Below, one piece after another: positions 1-8,578 of a stretch of 64,000 nt of DNA. The first letter of the stretch is position 1, and every line of letters begins with the position of its first letter. The stretch lies in assembly GCA_963809385.1 (NCBI GenBank), contig CAWEJL010000017.1, positions 1-64,000 on the forward strand, written 5' to 3'. The notes beneath the pieces were generated by a model. It made no database searches. It was not told the origin of the DNA and was given only the letters and a program-made list of their open reading frames with translations. Origin of the DNA: JAKAIY01 sp963809385 (lineage in GTDB: Bacteria; Chloroflexota; Ktedonobacteria; Ktedonobacterales; JADMIN01). A program made the position numbers and the translations under genes.

Positions 1-3
1 TAT

Positions 4-17
4 CCCTCTTCTGTCAT
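4..17 (+). repeat. Left terminal inverted repeat of the IS
   Basis: ccctcttctgtcat is the exact reverse complement of 1385-1398. Similarity drops off directly inside the 14 bp. Confidence 0.85.
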
Positions 18-71
18 CTTCGGCACACTGATTGCTGGCCCACCTCCTGAGAATAGGAAGGAGGCCGCGCC

Positions 72-1388
72 ATGACTAGAACACGCCCAGCTACCCCGAC
101 GGTAGGCTTCATCGACCAATATTGCGCGCAGTATCGCGCATTGTTCTCGAATGTGCGGCACTTCGAGCAGTTCACTGCGCTCCACCTCGGCTTGCTCGCC
201 GAGACCCGTCACAAGTCGCTGCCTCGGCTCGGCAAGACGGTCCATGCCGATCCCCAAGCGCTGCATCACTTCCTGGCCAACGCCGACTGGTCGGTGGAGG
301 CGCTGCGTACGATGCGCCTGAAGTTGCTGCGCCAGGCGTTGGGCGAGTCGCCGATCATCCTCTGTATCGACGAGACCGGCGACCGGAAGAAGGGACATAC
401 CACGGACTACGCCGCCTCCCAATACATCGGCAACCTGCACACCCTGGCCAACGGTGTCGTCTCGGTCAACGCCTACGGTCTGCTCGGCTCAACGACGTTT
501 CCGCTGCTCTTCCGCGTCTTCAAGCCGGAGACTCGTCTCAAGCCGGGGGACGTCTACAAGACCAAGCCGCAATTGGCGATTGAGATCATTGAGGAGCTGC
601 TGGGCTTGGGCTTTCACGTTCGCGTCGTGCTCGCTGACAGCCTCTATGGGGAGAGTGGCCCCTTCATCAGCGCGCTGCATCGCATGGGACTGCAGTATGT
701 AGTAGCGCTTCGCTCCAATCATGGCGTCTGGATGCTGCCGGGGCAGCGCATTCGCCAGACCCGCTGGCGTCCCTTCGAGCGGATCTTCACCGATGGCAGC
801 AGCGAGCAACGCTTCATTCGCGAGACGATCTACGGAACACGGCGCGCCGTGCGTTACTACCAGATCACCACCGACTCGGCAACGCTGCCGCCCGAGACGA
901 CCTGGAACCTGATGACCAACCTGCCCAGGGAGATCGCGCGCACGGTGGGCAATACCTTTGGCTTGCGTACCTGGGTGGAGTATGGCTTCAAGCATGCCAA
1001 GGACGATCTGGGCTGGGTGGACTACCGCCTCACCGACTATGCCAGCATCGAGCGCTGGTGGGAGCTGGTGATGAGCGCCTACACGTTGGTCAGTCTGCAG
1101 ACCCTCGCCGACGAAGCGGCAGACGAAGCGGCAGACGCCGAGCGCCGCGCCACCGAGGCGGCGCCCGACATTCCTGCGCCGGTGAGCGAACATCCCGCCA
1201 GGGACACGGGTGTCGGCTGGAAACACCATCTCAACAACCTGCGCTTGCTGCTGCAGCCGTATGTCTGCGCTTGCCTGTTGCTGCCGTGGTTACCACTGCT
1301 CCCCCGCCCGCACGCCCAGGCCGTCCAGTCCGGCTTCGCCGCGCTCGCTTCCCTGGTCAACACCTTCCACTTGTCACTCCCAACATGA
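72..1388 (+). CDS. IS701-family DDE transposase
   Basis: This 438-residue protein catalyses cut-and-paste movement of the surrounding element. A DDE triad can be read: the first Asp in CIDETGDRKKG (about residue 99), the second in VLADSLYGES (about 189), and the Glu in RTWVEYGFKHAKDDLGW (about 309), the last being the Y-x6-K-type signature common in IS4/IS701 enzymes. A GGAGG ribosome-binding site lies 7-11 bases before the ATG. Length is usual for the family and the frame is uninterrupted. The C-terminal tail carries an Ala/Asp/Glu-rich stretch (DEAADEAADAE) that looks like a short duplication. No passenger gene is present. Confidence 0.92.
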   Translation: MTRTRPATPTVGFIDQYCAQYRALFSNVRHFEQFTALHLGLLAETRHKSLPRLGKTVHADPQALHHFLANADWSVEALRTMRLKLLRQALGESPIILCIDETGDRKKGHTTDYAASQYIGNLHTLANGVVSVNAYGLLGSTTFPLLFRVFKPETRLKPGDVYKTKPQLAIEIIEELLGLGFHVRVVLADSLYGESGPFISALHRMGLQYVVALRSNHGVWMLPGQRIRQTRWRPFERIFTDGSSEQRFIRETIYGTRRAVRYYQITTDSATLPPETTWNLMTNLPREIARTVGNTFGLRTWVEYGFKHAKDDLGWVDYRLTDYASIERWWELVMSAYTLVSLQTLADEAADEAADAERRATEAAPDIPAPVSEHPARDTGVGWKHHLNNLRLLLQPYVCACLLLPWLPLLPRPHAQAVQSGFAALASLVNTFHLSLPT

Positions 1389-1398
1389 CAGAAGAGGG
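1385..1398 (+). repeat. Right terminal inverted repeat of the IS
   Basis: atgacagaagaggg pairs perfectly with 4-17. It covers the last four bases of the transposase reading frame, including the stop codon. Confidence 0.85.
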
Positions 1399-1626
1399 CT
1401 ACGTAGTCTGCTAGGCCATTTCCTGGCACACGCCGGAAACGATCCCCAGATGGTCGAGTCGTTCCGGGACATATGTAGCGGCCTGGGACATTGGGGACAC
1501 CTTCAGGAGTCTTCCCTTGTACTGTCCCAAAGATTGCGCCCTTCGTCAAGCTCCCCTAATTTCATTGCTTACCAAGTGGGCTTGCGAAATATGGGCTATA
1601 CCCCTGCATCGCGCTGGTTCAACAAC

Positions 1627-1657
1627 ATAAAAAACGCCCTGGCATTAAGCCAGGGCG
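1627..1657 (-). terminator. Rho-independent terminator of groES
   Basis: On the minus strand a perfect 9-bp stem (cgccctggc/gccagggcg, loop of 5) is followed by a run of six T. It sits about 73 bases downstream of the groES stop. The rest of 1399-1729 shows no gene on either strand. Confidence 0.8.
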
Positions 1658-1729
1658 CGGCATGGTATTCCGCTGTTACGCGGGCCGTCTGAATGGCTCG
1701 CGCGAGCGCCAGCCGGCGCTCGCGCTGCG

Positions 1730-2032
1730 CTACGCGCTCTGACGCTTCAGCGGCTCTGCCTCGATGATGCGCCCAAGAATGTCGGTGTCAGCCAGGATCA
1801 CGTACACGCCGTCATCCAGCTTCACTTCCGTGCCAGCGAACTTCTGGAACAGCACCCGCTCACCAACGACCAGCTTCTCAGCCAGCGTGGAGCCATCACC
1901 AATGGCGATTACCTCGCCCTCGCTAGGACGCTCCTTGGAGGTGTCCGGGATATACAACCCGCTCGCCGTCTGAGTTGGCGCATCGATCACTTTGACGAGC
2001 GCGCGCTCGCCTAGCGGCTGAATCGTCTTCAT
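1730..2032 (-). CDS. groES: Co-chaperonin GroES (Cpn10)
   Basis: A 100-residue Cpn10, the heptameric lid that caps GroEL during ATP-driven protein folding in the cytoplasm. The N-terminal LGERALVKV strand, the mobile loop (TASGLYIPDTSKERP, about residues 22-36), SEGEVIAIG and the C-terminal DDGVYVILADTDILGRI are all characteristic. Length is normal. A GAAGGGA ribosome-binding site precedes the ATG. groEL is not adjacent, which is common where chaperonin genes are split. It follows the thioredoxin gene on the same strand with a 68-bp gap and has its own terminator downstream. I saw no HrcA/CIRCE element upstream. Confidence 0.95.
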   Translation of the reverse strand: MKTIQPLGERALVKVIDAPTQTASGLYIPDTSKERPSEGEVIAIGDGSTLAEKLVVGERVLFQKFAGTEVKLDDGVYVILADTDILGRIIEAEPLKRQSA

Positions 2033-2100
2033 CGTTCCAATCCCTTCAAATACCTGACCTGGGTACGTTTCCTCAAACGCCCTGGCGCCTTGTTCCAGGC

Positions 2101-2712
2101 CTACGCGGACAAACCCAAAAGCGAGTCTACACGGGCCCGGTCGAAGCCGACCACGACCTGCCCATCAATCCACGCCTGCGGCACGCCCATCTGCCCAGAC
2201 CTGCTGACCATATCACGGGCAGCGGTCGCGTCGCGACTGACATCCACATCGCGGAAAGTGACCTTGTTCTGCTTCAGGTAGGCCTTCAGCCGCGTGCACC
2301 AGGGGCATGTTGGCGTCGAGAAGACCACCACCGAATGCTTGCGCCCGCTCGCCTGCTCGCTGGCTGGCTTGCTCGTCGCGGGAGCCAGCAACGCATCGAG
2401 CGCGCTGACATAGCCTTGCTCTGGGCGAACACCAATCAGCGTGTTGACCAACTTGCCATTCTGGAAGATACCGATCGTCGGGATACTCGTAATGTGGAAA
2501 CGCGCCGCCGTCTCCGGCTGCTCATCCACATTCAGTTTGCCGAAGGTCACTTTGCCGTCGTACTTACTGGCGACACGCTCGATGATCGGCGCCACCAGCC
2601 GGCACGGAACGCACCACGGCGCCCAGAAATCCACGAGAGTCACGCCAGAGCGCTCGACGTGCTCGGCGAAATTCTCGTCTGTCAAAGTCACAATAGCCAT
2701 CAAAAAGCTCAC
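2101..2712 (-). CDS. Thioredoxin-glutaredoxin fusion
   Basis: A 203-residue protein with two redox domains. Residues 5-110 form a thioredoxin with the variant active site WCVPC (C34, C37) and the cis-proline segment SIPTIGIF. After a Lys/Ser/Ala linker, residues 127-200 form a glutaredoxin/NrdH-like domain with TCPWC (C136, C139) and the MGVPQAWIDG loop. The frame opens with GTG at 2712, but ATG at 2700 (MAIVTLTDENF) is the more typical thioredoxin start; the GGAAAG element serves either poorly. It lies 67 bp downstream of the persulfide dioxygenase-like gene on the same strand, so it may reduce persulfides or disulfides formed in that pathway (inference). Confidence 0.88.
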   Translation of the reverse strand: MSFLMAIVTLTDENFAEHVERSGVTLVDFWAPWCVPCRLVAPIIERVASKYDGKVTFGKLNVDEQPETAARFHITSIPTIGIFQNGKLVNTLIGVRPEQGYVSALDALLAPATSKPASEQASGRKHSVVVFSTPTCPWCTRLKAYLKQNKVTFRDVDVSRDATAARDMVSRSGQMGVPQAWIDGQVVVGFDRARVDSLLGLSA

Positions 2713-2767
2713 TTTCCAGGTTCACCGTCACGCGCGGCGAACTGCTCGGACACGGATATACTGATTG

Positions 2768-4192
2768 CTACGGATGCGCGTGCTCCTGCTCCGGAACCGC
2801 TTCGTTGGTAACGCCGGTTCGTGACGGGTATCCCTGCGCAATCCAGTCGCCCACACCCTCTTTCACCGCGACAACTTCGCGACCGAGCGCAGCCACGAGG
2901 CTGGCGGCTATTGAGGCGCGATGGCCAGAGCGGCAAATAACAGCGACTGGCTGGTCCTGCGGAATCTCATGCATGTGGCGTGGCAGATCGGCGATGTGGA
3001 GATGCTGGGAAGCAGGGATATGGCCCGAACGCCACTCTGTCTCATCGCGAACATCCATTATCGCAACGCCGCCCGCGCTCCAGCGCTGGTACAACTCCGT
3101 AACGGCCACCCGTTCAAACGAGCCCGTCGCGTACCCAGCGCCCTTCCAAGCCTCCACGCCGCCATCCAGATAGCCGCGCGCCTGCTCATAGCCGATGCGG
3201 ATGAGCTGCGCCACCGCCTCGCGCCGGTCAGCCTCCTCAGGGATGAGCATCGTCAGCGGCGCATTGAATGGCAGCAGCCACCCCACATACGTGCCAAAGC
3301 TGGCGTCTAGCTCGATATTCAGCGACCCCGCGACATGCTCACGCGCGAATGCATCGCGCGAGCGCCCATCAATCAGTGGGACGCCGATGCGCATAAGATC
3401 GTTGACATTGTTCGGCGAGAGCCCTGGCAGAGCGGGAAGCCCACCCAGCACGCGCGGCCCTGCGAGATTGATATCACGCATGGCGCTGTAATAGGAGGGG
3501 TACAAGCCATACCCAGCCATCTGCATCTTGACGAATTCGGCTTCATCGTGGGCAAACGCCACCGGACTATTCACCCGCTCCCGCGCGATCGTGGATGAGC
3601 GCTCCGCGGACTCCGCGGTCACCGCGCCACAGAACGATCCCGCTCCGTGCGTCGGATAAACCGTCGCCGACGCTGGCAGCGTATCCAGAAGACGTCGCAG
3701 TGAGCGGTACTGGTCGCGAGTCAGCGCGATCGTCATGCCTGGGCTGACCAGATCCGTGCGACCCGCGTTACCGACCAGCAAGCTACCACCCGTGAATACA
3801 GCGGACGGCTCGCTCGCGTCATCCGCATAGAGCGCGTAACTCATATGCGTGGGTGTATGGCCGGGCGTCTCAATCGCTACAAAGCGCAGCGCGCCGAGCG
3901 AGACGCTGTCTCCGCCAGCTACACCCAAATGATCGTATGTGACACCTGCCGCGGCGGCGCTAACAATCGTCGCGCCCACGCGCGCGTTTAATTCCATCGC
4001 GCCCGTCACATAGTCGTTATGCACATGTGTCTCGAAGACGTGCGTAATTTGCGCGCTGGCGCGCTCAGCCGCCTCCAGATAGATCTCGATGTCGCGCCGC
4101 GGGTCAATAACCGCAGCAACGCCAGCTGTCTCATCCGTCACCAGATAAGACTGGTGCCCAAGACCTTCGAGAAAGAACTGCTGTACGCGCAT
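2768..4192 (-). CDS. MBL-fold hydrolase with two rhodanese domains (persulfide dioxygenase-like)
   Basis: The likely start is ATG 4192 because GGAGGGG sits 9 bases upstream; the frame is open further to 4243. The 474-residue product begins with an ETHE1-like metallo-beta-lactamase domain (ETHVHNDYVTG, metal ligands H56, H58, D60; TPGHTPTHM; YPTHGAGSFC). Two rhodanese domains follow. The first (about 270-360) has no catalytic Cys and is probably structural. The second carries CRSGHR with nucleophile C420. Related proteins oxidise or transfer persulfide sulfur in sulfide detoxification. The gene is 85 bp downstream of a single-domain rhodanese, and both lie behind an operator-like site at 4721-4740. 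Confidence 0.88.
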   Translation of the reverse strand: MRVQQFFLEGLGHQSYLVTDETAGVAAVIDPRRDIEIYLEAAERASAQITHVFETHVHNDYVTGAMELNARVGATIVSAAAAGVTYDHLGVAGGDSVSLGALRFVAIETPGHTPTHMSYALYADDASEPSAVFTGGSLLVGNAGRTDLVSPGMTIALTRDQYRSLRRLLDTLPASATVYPTHGAGSFCGAVTAESAERSSTIARERVNSPVAFAHDEAEFVKMQMAGYGLYPSYYSAMRDINLAGPRVLGGLPALPGLSPNNVNDLMRIGVPLIDGRSRDAFAREHVAGSLNIELDASFGTYVGWLLPFNAPLTMLIPEEADRREAVAQLIRIGYEQARGYLDGGVEAWKGAGYATGSFERVAVTELYQRWSAGGVAIMDVRDETEWRSGHIPASQHLHIADLPRHMHEIPQDQPVAVICRSGHRASIAASLVAALGREVVAVKEGVGDWIAQGYPSRTGVTNEAVPEQEHAHP

Positions 4193-4277
4193 GCTGATAT
4201 ACCCCTCCAGCGCCATCGTGATTGAAAGCCCCGGCGGCGGCAAGCGCCACCGGGTGCGAACGCGAATGATGAACGGC

Positions 4278-4625
4278 TTACTCCATCGGCGTCTGGCTCA
4301 TGCGCCAGACCGTCGTGCCACCCGAGATGTTCCAGACTCGCTCGATGCCACGCTGTTTCAGAAACTCGGCGGCTTGCATGCTGCGATGCCCGCTCTGGCA
4401 AATCAACAGAATATCCTTGTTTGTGGGGATATCTTTGATGCGGTTAGACAGCTGACTCAAGGGAATGTTGCGCGCGCCCTTAGCATGACCCCGCGCGAAC
4501 TCCCAGGCTTCGCGCACGTCAATCAGCGCGGTCTCATGCGTCGCGCCAGAATACTTCTCCCAGGCCTCGCGCGGGCTGATGCTAGCGATGCCGCTCGAAG
4601 CGCGGCCAAAGAGTCGGTCGAACAT
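4278..4625 (-). CDS. Single-domain rhodanese sulfurtransferase
   Basis: A 115-residue rhodanese-homology protein moving sulfane sulfur through an active-site persulfide. The CDC25-like landmarks are present: LIDVREAWEFARGHAKGARNIPL and the active-site loop CQSGHRS with C76. There is no signal peptide, so a cytoplasmic location is expected. A GAAGGGG ribosome-binding site stands about 11 bases before the ATG. It is the first gene of a minus-strand unit with the MBL-rhodanese gene and perhaps the thioredoxin-glutaredoxin gene. The upstream region carries the ArsR-type operator copy at 4721-4740. Confidence 0.9.
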   Translation of the reverse strand: MFDRLFGRASSGIASISPREAWEKYSGATHETALIDVREAWEFARGHAKGARNIPLSQLSNRIKDIPTNKDILLICQSGHRSMQAAEFLKQRGIERVWNISGGTTVWRMSQTPME

Positions 4626-4720
4626 GCGGTTTGGTACCCCTTCTCAAATTCGCGAAATCACACATCGTGCTTTGTACGAGTGCGAACCAAGTGATCGCTT
4701 GGCTCGCGCTCGACAACACG

Positions 4721-4740
4721 ATATTACCATATGCGCATAT
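4721..4740 (-). promoter_or_regulatory. Operator-like site upstream of the rhodanese operon
   Basis: ATATTACCATATGCGCATAT matches the site at 5732-5751 at 17 of 20 positions. Its right half, ATATGCGCATAT (4729-4740), is a perfect palindrome. On the minus strand it lies between a possible -35 (TTGCAT) and a possible -10 (TAATAT), where a repressor would block transcription. A second imperfect palindrome, CCAAGTGATCGCTTGG, lies closer to the gene at 4687-4702. Regulation by the adjacent ArsR protein is inferred. Confidence 0.6.
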
Positions 4741-4817
4741 CTCAATGCAAGTCACCTCCACCCAACTTTCCCCTCCTGGTCGAAACTCCTCTTCCAACGC
4801 TGAATCTCGCTCAGGAA

Positions 4818-5675
4818 TTACCCGATCCAACCCAGCGCCACCGCGTTCATATAGAGCATGTACAACGCGACTACGAAGATGACTCCCACAAAGATCAACG
4901 TCAGCGCACGCCGGTTGACAGCCAGACGCGAGGCAAGCCATGCACCCATCCAGCCACCCAACGCGCCACCCACAAAGTACTCCGCCGCCACCAGCCAGTT
5001 GACCTTGTCAGCCAGAGCGTAGCTGACTGCCGTGGTGGCGCCGAACGCCCCTACCGACAGCAGCGAGCTGCCAATCGCGTTAATGATCGGCATCTCCGTC
5101 GCGAAGATCAGCCCGGGAACAATCAGGAAGCCTCCTCCGATGCCGAAGAATCCCGATAATCCGCCAACAGCCAGAGCCACCGGCCCCGCGCGTACCAGTA
5201 TTGACTTACCGCCACGCTCCGGCGCCTCCTTCACATCATCTCCCTCCGCGAGGCCCGCGCGTGGCTTCTGGAGCGCCGATCGCAGCATGGTGAACGCGAC
5301 GAAGAGCATCAGCAACGCGAATAGAAACAGCAACTGCTTCCCTGGTATGTTCTTCCCCAGCGCCGCGCCCGCTGCGGCTCCCACCGCGCCAAACAACGCA
5401 AAGGCCACTGCCGGCTTCCAGCGCACGTGACCCGCCCTCCAGTGAGGAATGACGTTCACGAAGGCCGTCGCAGCCACTGCCGCCGCAGTTGTTCCCAGCA
5501 CCGTATGAGGATCGTGATAGCCAACAAGGTAGAGCAGCAGTGGCACAGCGAGAATTGAGCCACCACCGCCAATAAGTCCGAGACTAAAACCAACCAGCGC
5601 GCCAGAAAAAACCGCCAGCGCCTGTTGAAGAACCGTCACCGCTTCCATTGGTACCCATACTCGTGGAATCCTCAT
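4818..5675 (-). CDS. TauE/SafE (TSUP) family sulfite/sulfonate exporter
   Basis: A 285-residue integral membrane protein with about eight hydrophobic segments in two related halves. The paired glycine-rich signatures are present: GLIGGGGSILAVPLLLY (about 35-50) and GFFGIGGGFLIVPGLIF (about 175-195). The family exports small sulfur compounds such as sulfite or thiosulfate. The gene is transcribed divergently from arsR and lies beside rhodanese and persulfide-dioxygenase-like genes, which supports a sulfur role. The start is ATG 5675 (GAGG close upstream) or ATG 5648. The shared 20-bp operator lies in the intergenic region with arsR. Confidence 0.88.
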   Translation of the reverse strand: MRIPRVWVPMEAVTVLQQALAVFSGALVGFSLGLIGGGGSILAVPLLLYLVGYHDPHTVLGTTAAAVAATAFVNVIPHWRAGHVRWKPAVAFALFGAVGAAAGAALGKNIPGKQLLFLFALLMLFVAFTMLRSALQKPRAGLAEGDDVKEAPERGGKSILVRAGPVALAVGGLSGFFGIGGGFLIVPGLIFATEMPIINAIGSSLLSVGAFGATTAVSYALADKVNWLVAAEYFVGGALGGWMGAWLASRLAVNRRALTLIFVGVIFVVALYMLYMNAVALGWIG

Positions 5676-5731
5676 CCGCCTCGCATGATGAGGGAAAGGC
5701 GCGCGCTCAAGTTGACGCGCGATACAATACT

Positions 5732-5751
5732 ATATTATCATATTGGCATAT
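5732..5751. promoter_or_regulatory. Operator-like site between the exporter gene and arsR
   Basis: ATATTATCATATTGGCATAT, an AT-rich island in GC-rich surroundings, matches 4721-4740 at 17 of 20 positions. It overlaps a possible -10 (TATCAT, 5736-5741) lying 18 bases after TTGACG at 5712-5717, which would drive arsR. Its place between the divergent TSUP and arsR genes suggests autorepression by ArsR (inference). Confidence 0.6.
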
Positions 5752-5807
5752 AGTAACAGGAGCAAACACGACCTGCGTGTGACAACCTGCGCAAAGGAGG
5801 AGAACTG

Positions 5808-6272
5808 ATGGAGCGCCATACTGGCGCGCCTTGGGCGGCGACTCAACCGTCCAGCGCGGATAAAGATCTGAATGAACGCGCGTCCGCTGAAAGCACGGCC
5901 TGGCGGCAGGTAAATGCCGAGCACGGGTTCGCCGATCCACTGATCGAGGCTCTTGCCTCACGATTTCGCCTCCTGGGCGAGCCGCTGCGCCTCAAGCTGC
6001 TGGCCGCCCTCGCGGGCGGTGAACGCAGCGTAAGCGAGTTAGTGGAGTTGACCGGTGCTGGCCAACCCAACGTATCCAAGCATCTGGCCGCCCTCGCTCA
6101 AGGAGGCCTGATTGGCCGCCGCAAGTCAGGCGCCGTCGCGCTCTACTCCATCACGGATTCCTTCGTGCTGAATCTTTGCGATGTCGTATGCGCCGGCGTC
6201 CGGGAAAATGTCTCGCGACAGGCGCAAGCCTTTGGCGTCGAGGTAACCTCCACGACCGCCACTCGTAAGTAA
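5808..6272 (+). CDS. ArsR-family transcriptional regulator
   Basis: A 154-residue winged-helix repressor. The HTH reads ALAGGERSVSELVELTGAGQPNVSKHLAALAQGGLIGRRK (about 65-105), with the typical QPNVSKHL recognition helix. An N-terminal extension of about 45 residues is unusual. The metal-type ELCVCDL motif is absent. Two cysteines near the C-terminus (NLCDVVC) could instead sense thiol or persulfide, as in BigR/SqrR-type members, although those use a different Cys pair. AAAGGAGGAG forms a strong ribosome-binding site. Matching operators before this gene and the rhodanese operon point to control of sulfur detoxification. Confidence 0.9.
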   Translation: MERHTGAPWAATQPSSADKDLNERASAESTAWRQVNAEHGFADPLIEALASRFRLLGEPLRLKLLAALAGGERSVSELVELTGAGQPNVSKHLAALAQGGLIGRRKSGAVALYSITDSFVLNLCDVVCAGVRENVSRQAQAFGVEVTSTTATRK

Positions 6273-6350
6273 ATCCGTTCCTTGGCGCAATGCCGCACCC
6301 TAAAAACGCGACCAATTCAGCGACAGACTCGGACAGAGGAGAGATCAACG

Positions 6351-6870
6351 ATGACAACCGAAGTGACCTCAGCGTCAACCAGTGACGTAACCAGCCCCGT
6401 ATACGGATTCGGACGCACCCTCAACCTGAGCGTTGAAGACGCCATAGCCCGCGTAACCGAAGCGCTCAAGACAGAGGGCTTCGGCGTGCTGACCACCATT
6501 GATGTCCAGGCGACATTGAAAGCCAAGCTGGGCATCGAACAGGCCCCGTATGTCATCCTTGGCGCGTGCAATCCACCGCTCGCCCATCGCGCCATTACCG
6601 CCGACCCAAACGTCGGCCTCCTCCTGCCCTGCAACGTCGTCGTGCGCGCTCTGCCCGACGTTGACCAGCAGCCGCGCGCACGCGTCGAGGTCGCCGACCC
6701 GATCAGCATGATGGGCATCGTCCAGAACTCTGACCTGACCGCCGTCGCGGCAGAAGCGCGCGCGAGGCTGGAGCGAGTTGTCGCAGCGTCGCCTCGCCGC
6801 CGCAGTTGCGGCAAGCGAATGCCTTCGACCGGCATACTGCGCACGGTTACCAATCATTCCGGACATCAGC
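6351..6870 (+). CDS. DUF302 family protein (3' end uncertain)
   Basis: The start at ATG 6351 is set by GAGGAGAG about eight bases upstream. Residues about 15-145 match DUF302: YGFGRTLNLSVEDAIARV, EGFGVLTTIDVQ, YVILGACNPPLAHRAI, GLLLPCNVVV. DUF302 proteins are small and of unknown function, often near redox and sulfur genes. The domain ends near 6790, but the frame stays open to 7376, across the terminator at 6870-6904 and antisense to the DUF2085 gene. That tail is not credible protein. A frame break near 6785 is likely, so the end given here is the start of the terminator, not a stop codon. Confidence 0.75.
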
Positions 6871-6904
6871 GGACGCTACCTCGTTTGGAGATAGCGTCCG
6901 TTTT
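6870..6904 (+). terminator. Rho-independent terminator after the DUF302 gene
   Basis: A 13-bp stem (cggacgctacctc against gagatagcgtccg, one G-T wobble) with a GTTTG loop is followed by TTTT. It lies between the DUF302 gene and the convergent DUF2085 gene. Confidence 0.75.
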
Positions 6905-6922
6905 CGTGTCAACCCATGACGC

Positions 6923-7557
6923 TTACGACTCGCGGACTGAGAGCGTGCCTCGCTGGATCGCTGGCGCCGGACCATCGGAGGTCTCTTCAATCTGCGGAAG
7001 CACGAACCATGCGGTCATCAGTCCAAAAATGATCCCAGTCAATAAGCGAAGATACACATTACTCTCGTGCCAGCCGAACAGCTGTGTCCCGCCATCTAGC
7101 GCCATCGGAAGCATGCCGAGCAGCCACATCTTCCAGCTCAAAGGGCGAATATGGACGATCGGGCGATGGCGGAACAGGACCAGAACAATCCACCAGCAAG
7201 TAGCGAGGAATAGATCGCAAGACAGCGCGAGCACAAACACATTTGGTAACCAGCGATATAGAATGAATGCGACGGAACCTGACCGCAGAAAAGGCGATAA
7301 AAATCAAACAGCGCGGAACTCGGCCCAGTCAGCCCCAGCGCGTAGCCCATGGGTCCCAGCGCGGACACGCCGATGAATAGCGCCAACGCCCCATTGAAGA
7401 TCGCCAGCCAGTGCTGTTGGAATGGGTTCAATATCCCATCAACGATACGAGTCACCACACGGCTATAGCGCTGGCGACGAACACTAATACCTGTCAGCGC
7501 CGCCTCGATCTCCTCTGGCGTGCGCGGTGGCTGCGCTTCGGTATCATCGATCGCCAT
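6923..7557 (-). CDS. DUF2085 membrane protein, one frame break
   Basis: The start at ATG 7557 has AGGAG seven bases upstream. The first frame gives a cytoplasmic N-terminus, two hydrophobic segments, FCGQVPSHSFYIAGYQMCLCSRCLAIY (the Cys-rich DUF2085 signature) and LLAGGLFW, then runs into junk. The rest of the family domain (LPMALDGGTQLFGWHESN, then a TM segment ending VLPQIEET) continues in another frame from about 7190 down to 6923. A single indel near 7165-7195 repairs it. The function of DUF2085 is unknown; the conserved Cys suggest metal or redox chemistry in the membrane. It is divergent from the CtaG-like gene. Confidence 0.75.
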
Positions 7558-7721
7558 CGTGTGTCTCCTGTCAACCGCAAGTGACGCGACCAAAAACGCT
7601 CTCCGCGCTGTATCATAGCCCATGCGCGCTACGCCAGCGCGCGGCCGTCGTAATCAGTATAATGGACGTATAGTGGCTCATACCACCATCATGTCCAATC
7701 AGCGAGATTCGAGAACATCGC

Positions 7722-8519
7722 ATGTCCACTCCACCAAGCCCCACCACCTGGAACATGGATCCAGCGGCGCTAATCACTCTTCTGCTGCTTCTATGCGAGC
7801 TATGCGCTGATCGCCGGTCCACTTCGCGCCCGCATCCCTGGAAGCGAGCCCATCTCCGTACGGCGCATGGCGCTCTTCGCCGGAGGCTGGGTTTCCCTGG
7901 CCCTCACCATCATCTCCCCGCTCGACACGCTCGGACGCTACTACCTGTTTAGCGCACATACCGCACAGCTATTCATCATTATCACGCTGTCCGTCCCACT
8001 ACTCATGGCAGGCCTGCCTGACTGGCTCTCCGCCTGGCGTTGCCTACACCCGCGATGCGTGAGGCGAGCGGCGGATTAATGTTCTCCGTGATCGCCGTCC
8101 TGCTCTTCAATGCGCTCATTCTGTTCTGGCACGCCGGCTCGCTTTACGAAGTCGCGCTCCACAGTGATTTCTGGCATGATGTGCAGTTGCTGACCTTCGT
8201 CGTGGCGGGAATGCTCACCTGGTGGCCGCTGCTCACACCAGCCAACCACGAGATTCGTCTCTCCAGTCCTCTACAGATTCTGTATCTCGCGGGGGAGAGC
8301 ATTCCGCTGGATGTTTTCGGCGTCTTCACCATCTTCGCCCAGGGCATTATCTTCTACCCCACATACGCCGTCGCGCCGCGCCTCTGGGGAATCTCCGCCG
8401 CGGTCGACCAGCAGGTTGGCGGGGGCATCCTGGCCGTACCAGGCAATATCATTGATGTCATAATGATGAGCGTCGTCTTCTTCGCATGGATTGAGCGTGT
8501 GGAGACGCGCGCAGCGTGA
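7722..8519 (+). CDS. CtaG-type (caa3) cytochrome oxidase assembly protein, two frame breaks
   Basis: Three consecutive frames together give one polytopic protein of about 265 residues. Frame one runs 7722-7790 (PAALITLLLL), frame two about 7790-8038 (SYALIAGPLRARIP, TLGRYYLFSAHTAQLFI, LMAGLPDWL), and frame three about 8038-8519 (FWHDVQLLTFVVAGMLTWWPLL, SPLQILYLAGESIPLDVFGVFT, DQQVGGGILAVPGNIIDVIM). These are caa3_CtaG family features; members help copper insertion into haem-copper oxidases. Small indels near 7790 and 8038 explain the breaks. No oxidase subunits are in this window. A TATAAT stands at 7658-7663 without a good -35. Confidence 0.75.
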
Positions 8520-8578
8520 CCGCGAACGCCAGGCCGACGAACAAACCGTGCGGGCGAGCGGTCTGGGCGAATAAGCCG

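Larger units (their letters stand above)
4..1398 (+). mobile_element. IS701-type insertion sequence
   Basis: A single transposase gene lies between perfect 14-bp terminal inverted repeats, ccctcttctgtcat at 4-17 and atgacagaagaggg at 1385-1398. The right repeat overlaps the transposase stop codon. Size (about 1.4 kb), one ORF and the DDE transposase type fit the IS701 family. Only three bases lie outside the left end, so a target-site duplication cannot be checked; the visible bases (tat left, ctac right) do not show an obvious one. The element looks complete and potentially active. Confidence 0.85.

Noticed and set aside
489..1229. 246-residue open frame antisense to the transposase
   Set aside because: It mirrors the transposase codon pattern, has no recognisable domain and no ribosome-binding site; a GC-rich shadow.
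6895..7376. C-terminal extension of the DUF302 frame
   Set aside because: It crosses a strong terminator and lies antisense to the DUF2085 gene; the residues are not protein-like.
7658..7663. Isolated TATAAT hexamers here and at 13544 and 44940 as promoters
   Set aside because: None has a recognisable -35 at 16-18 bases; mentioned only in gene entries.
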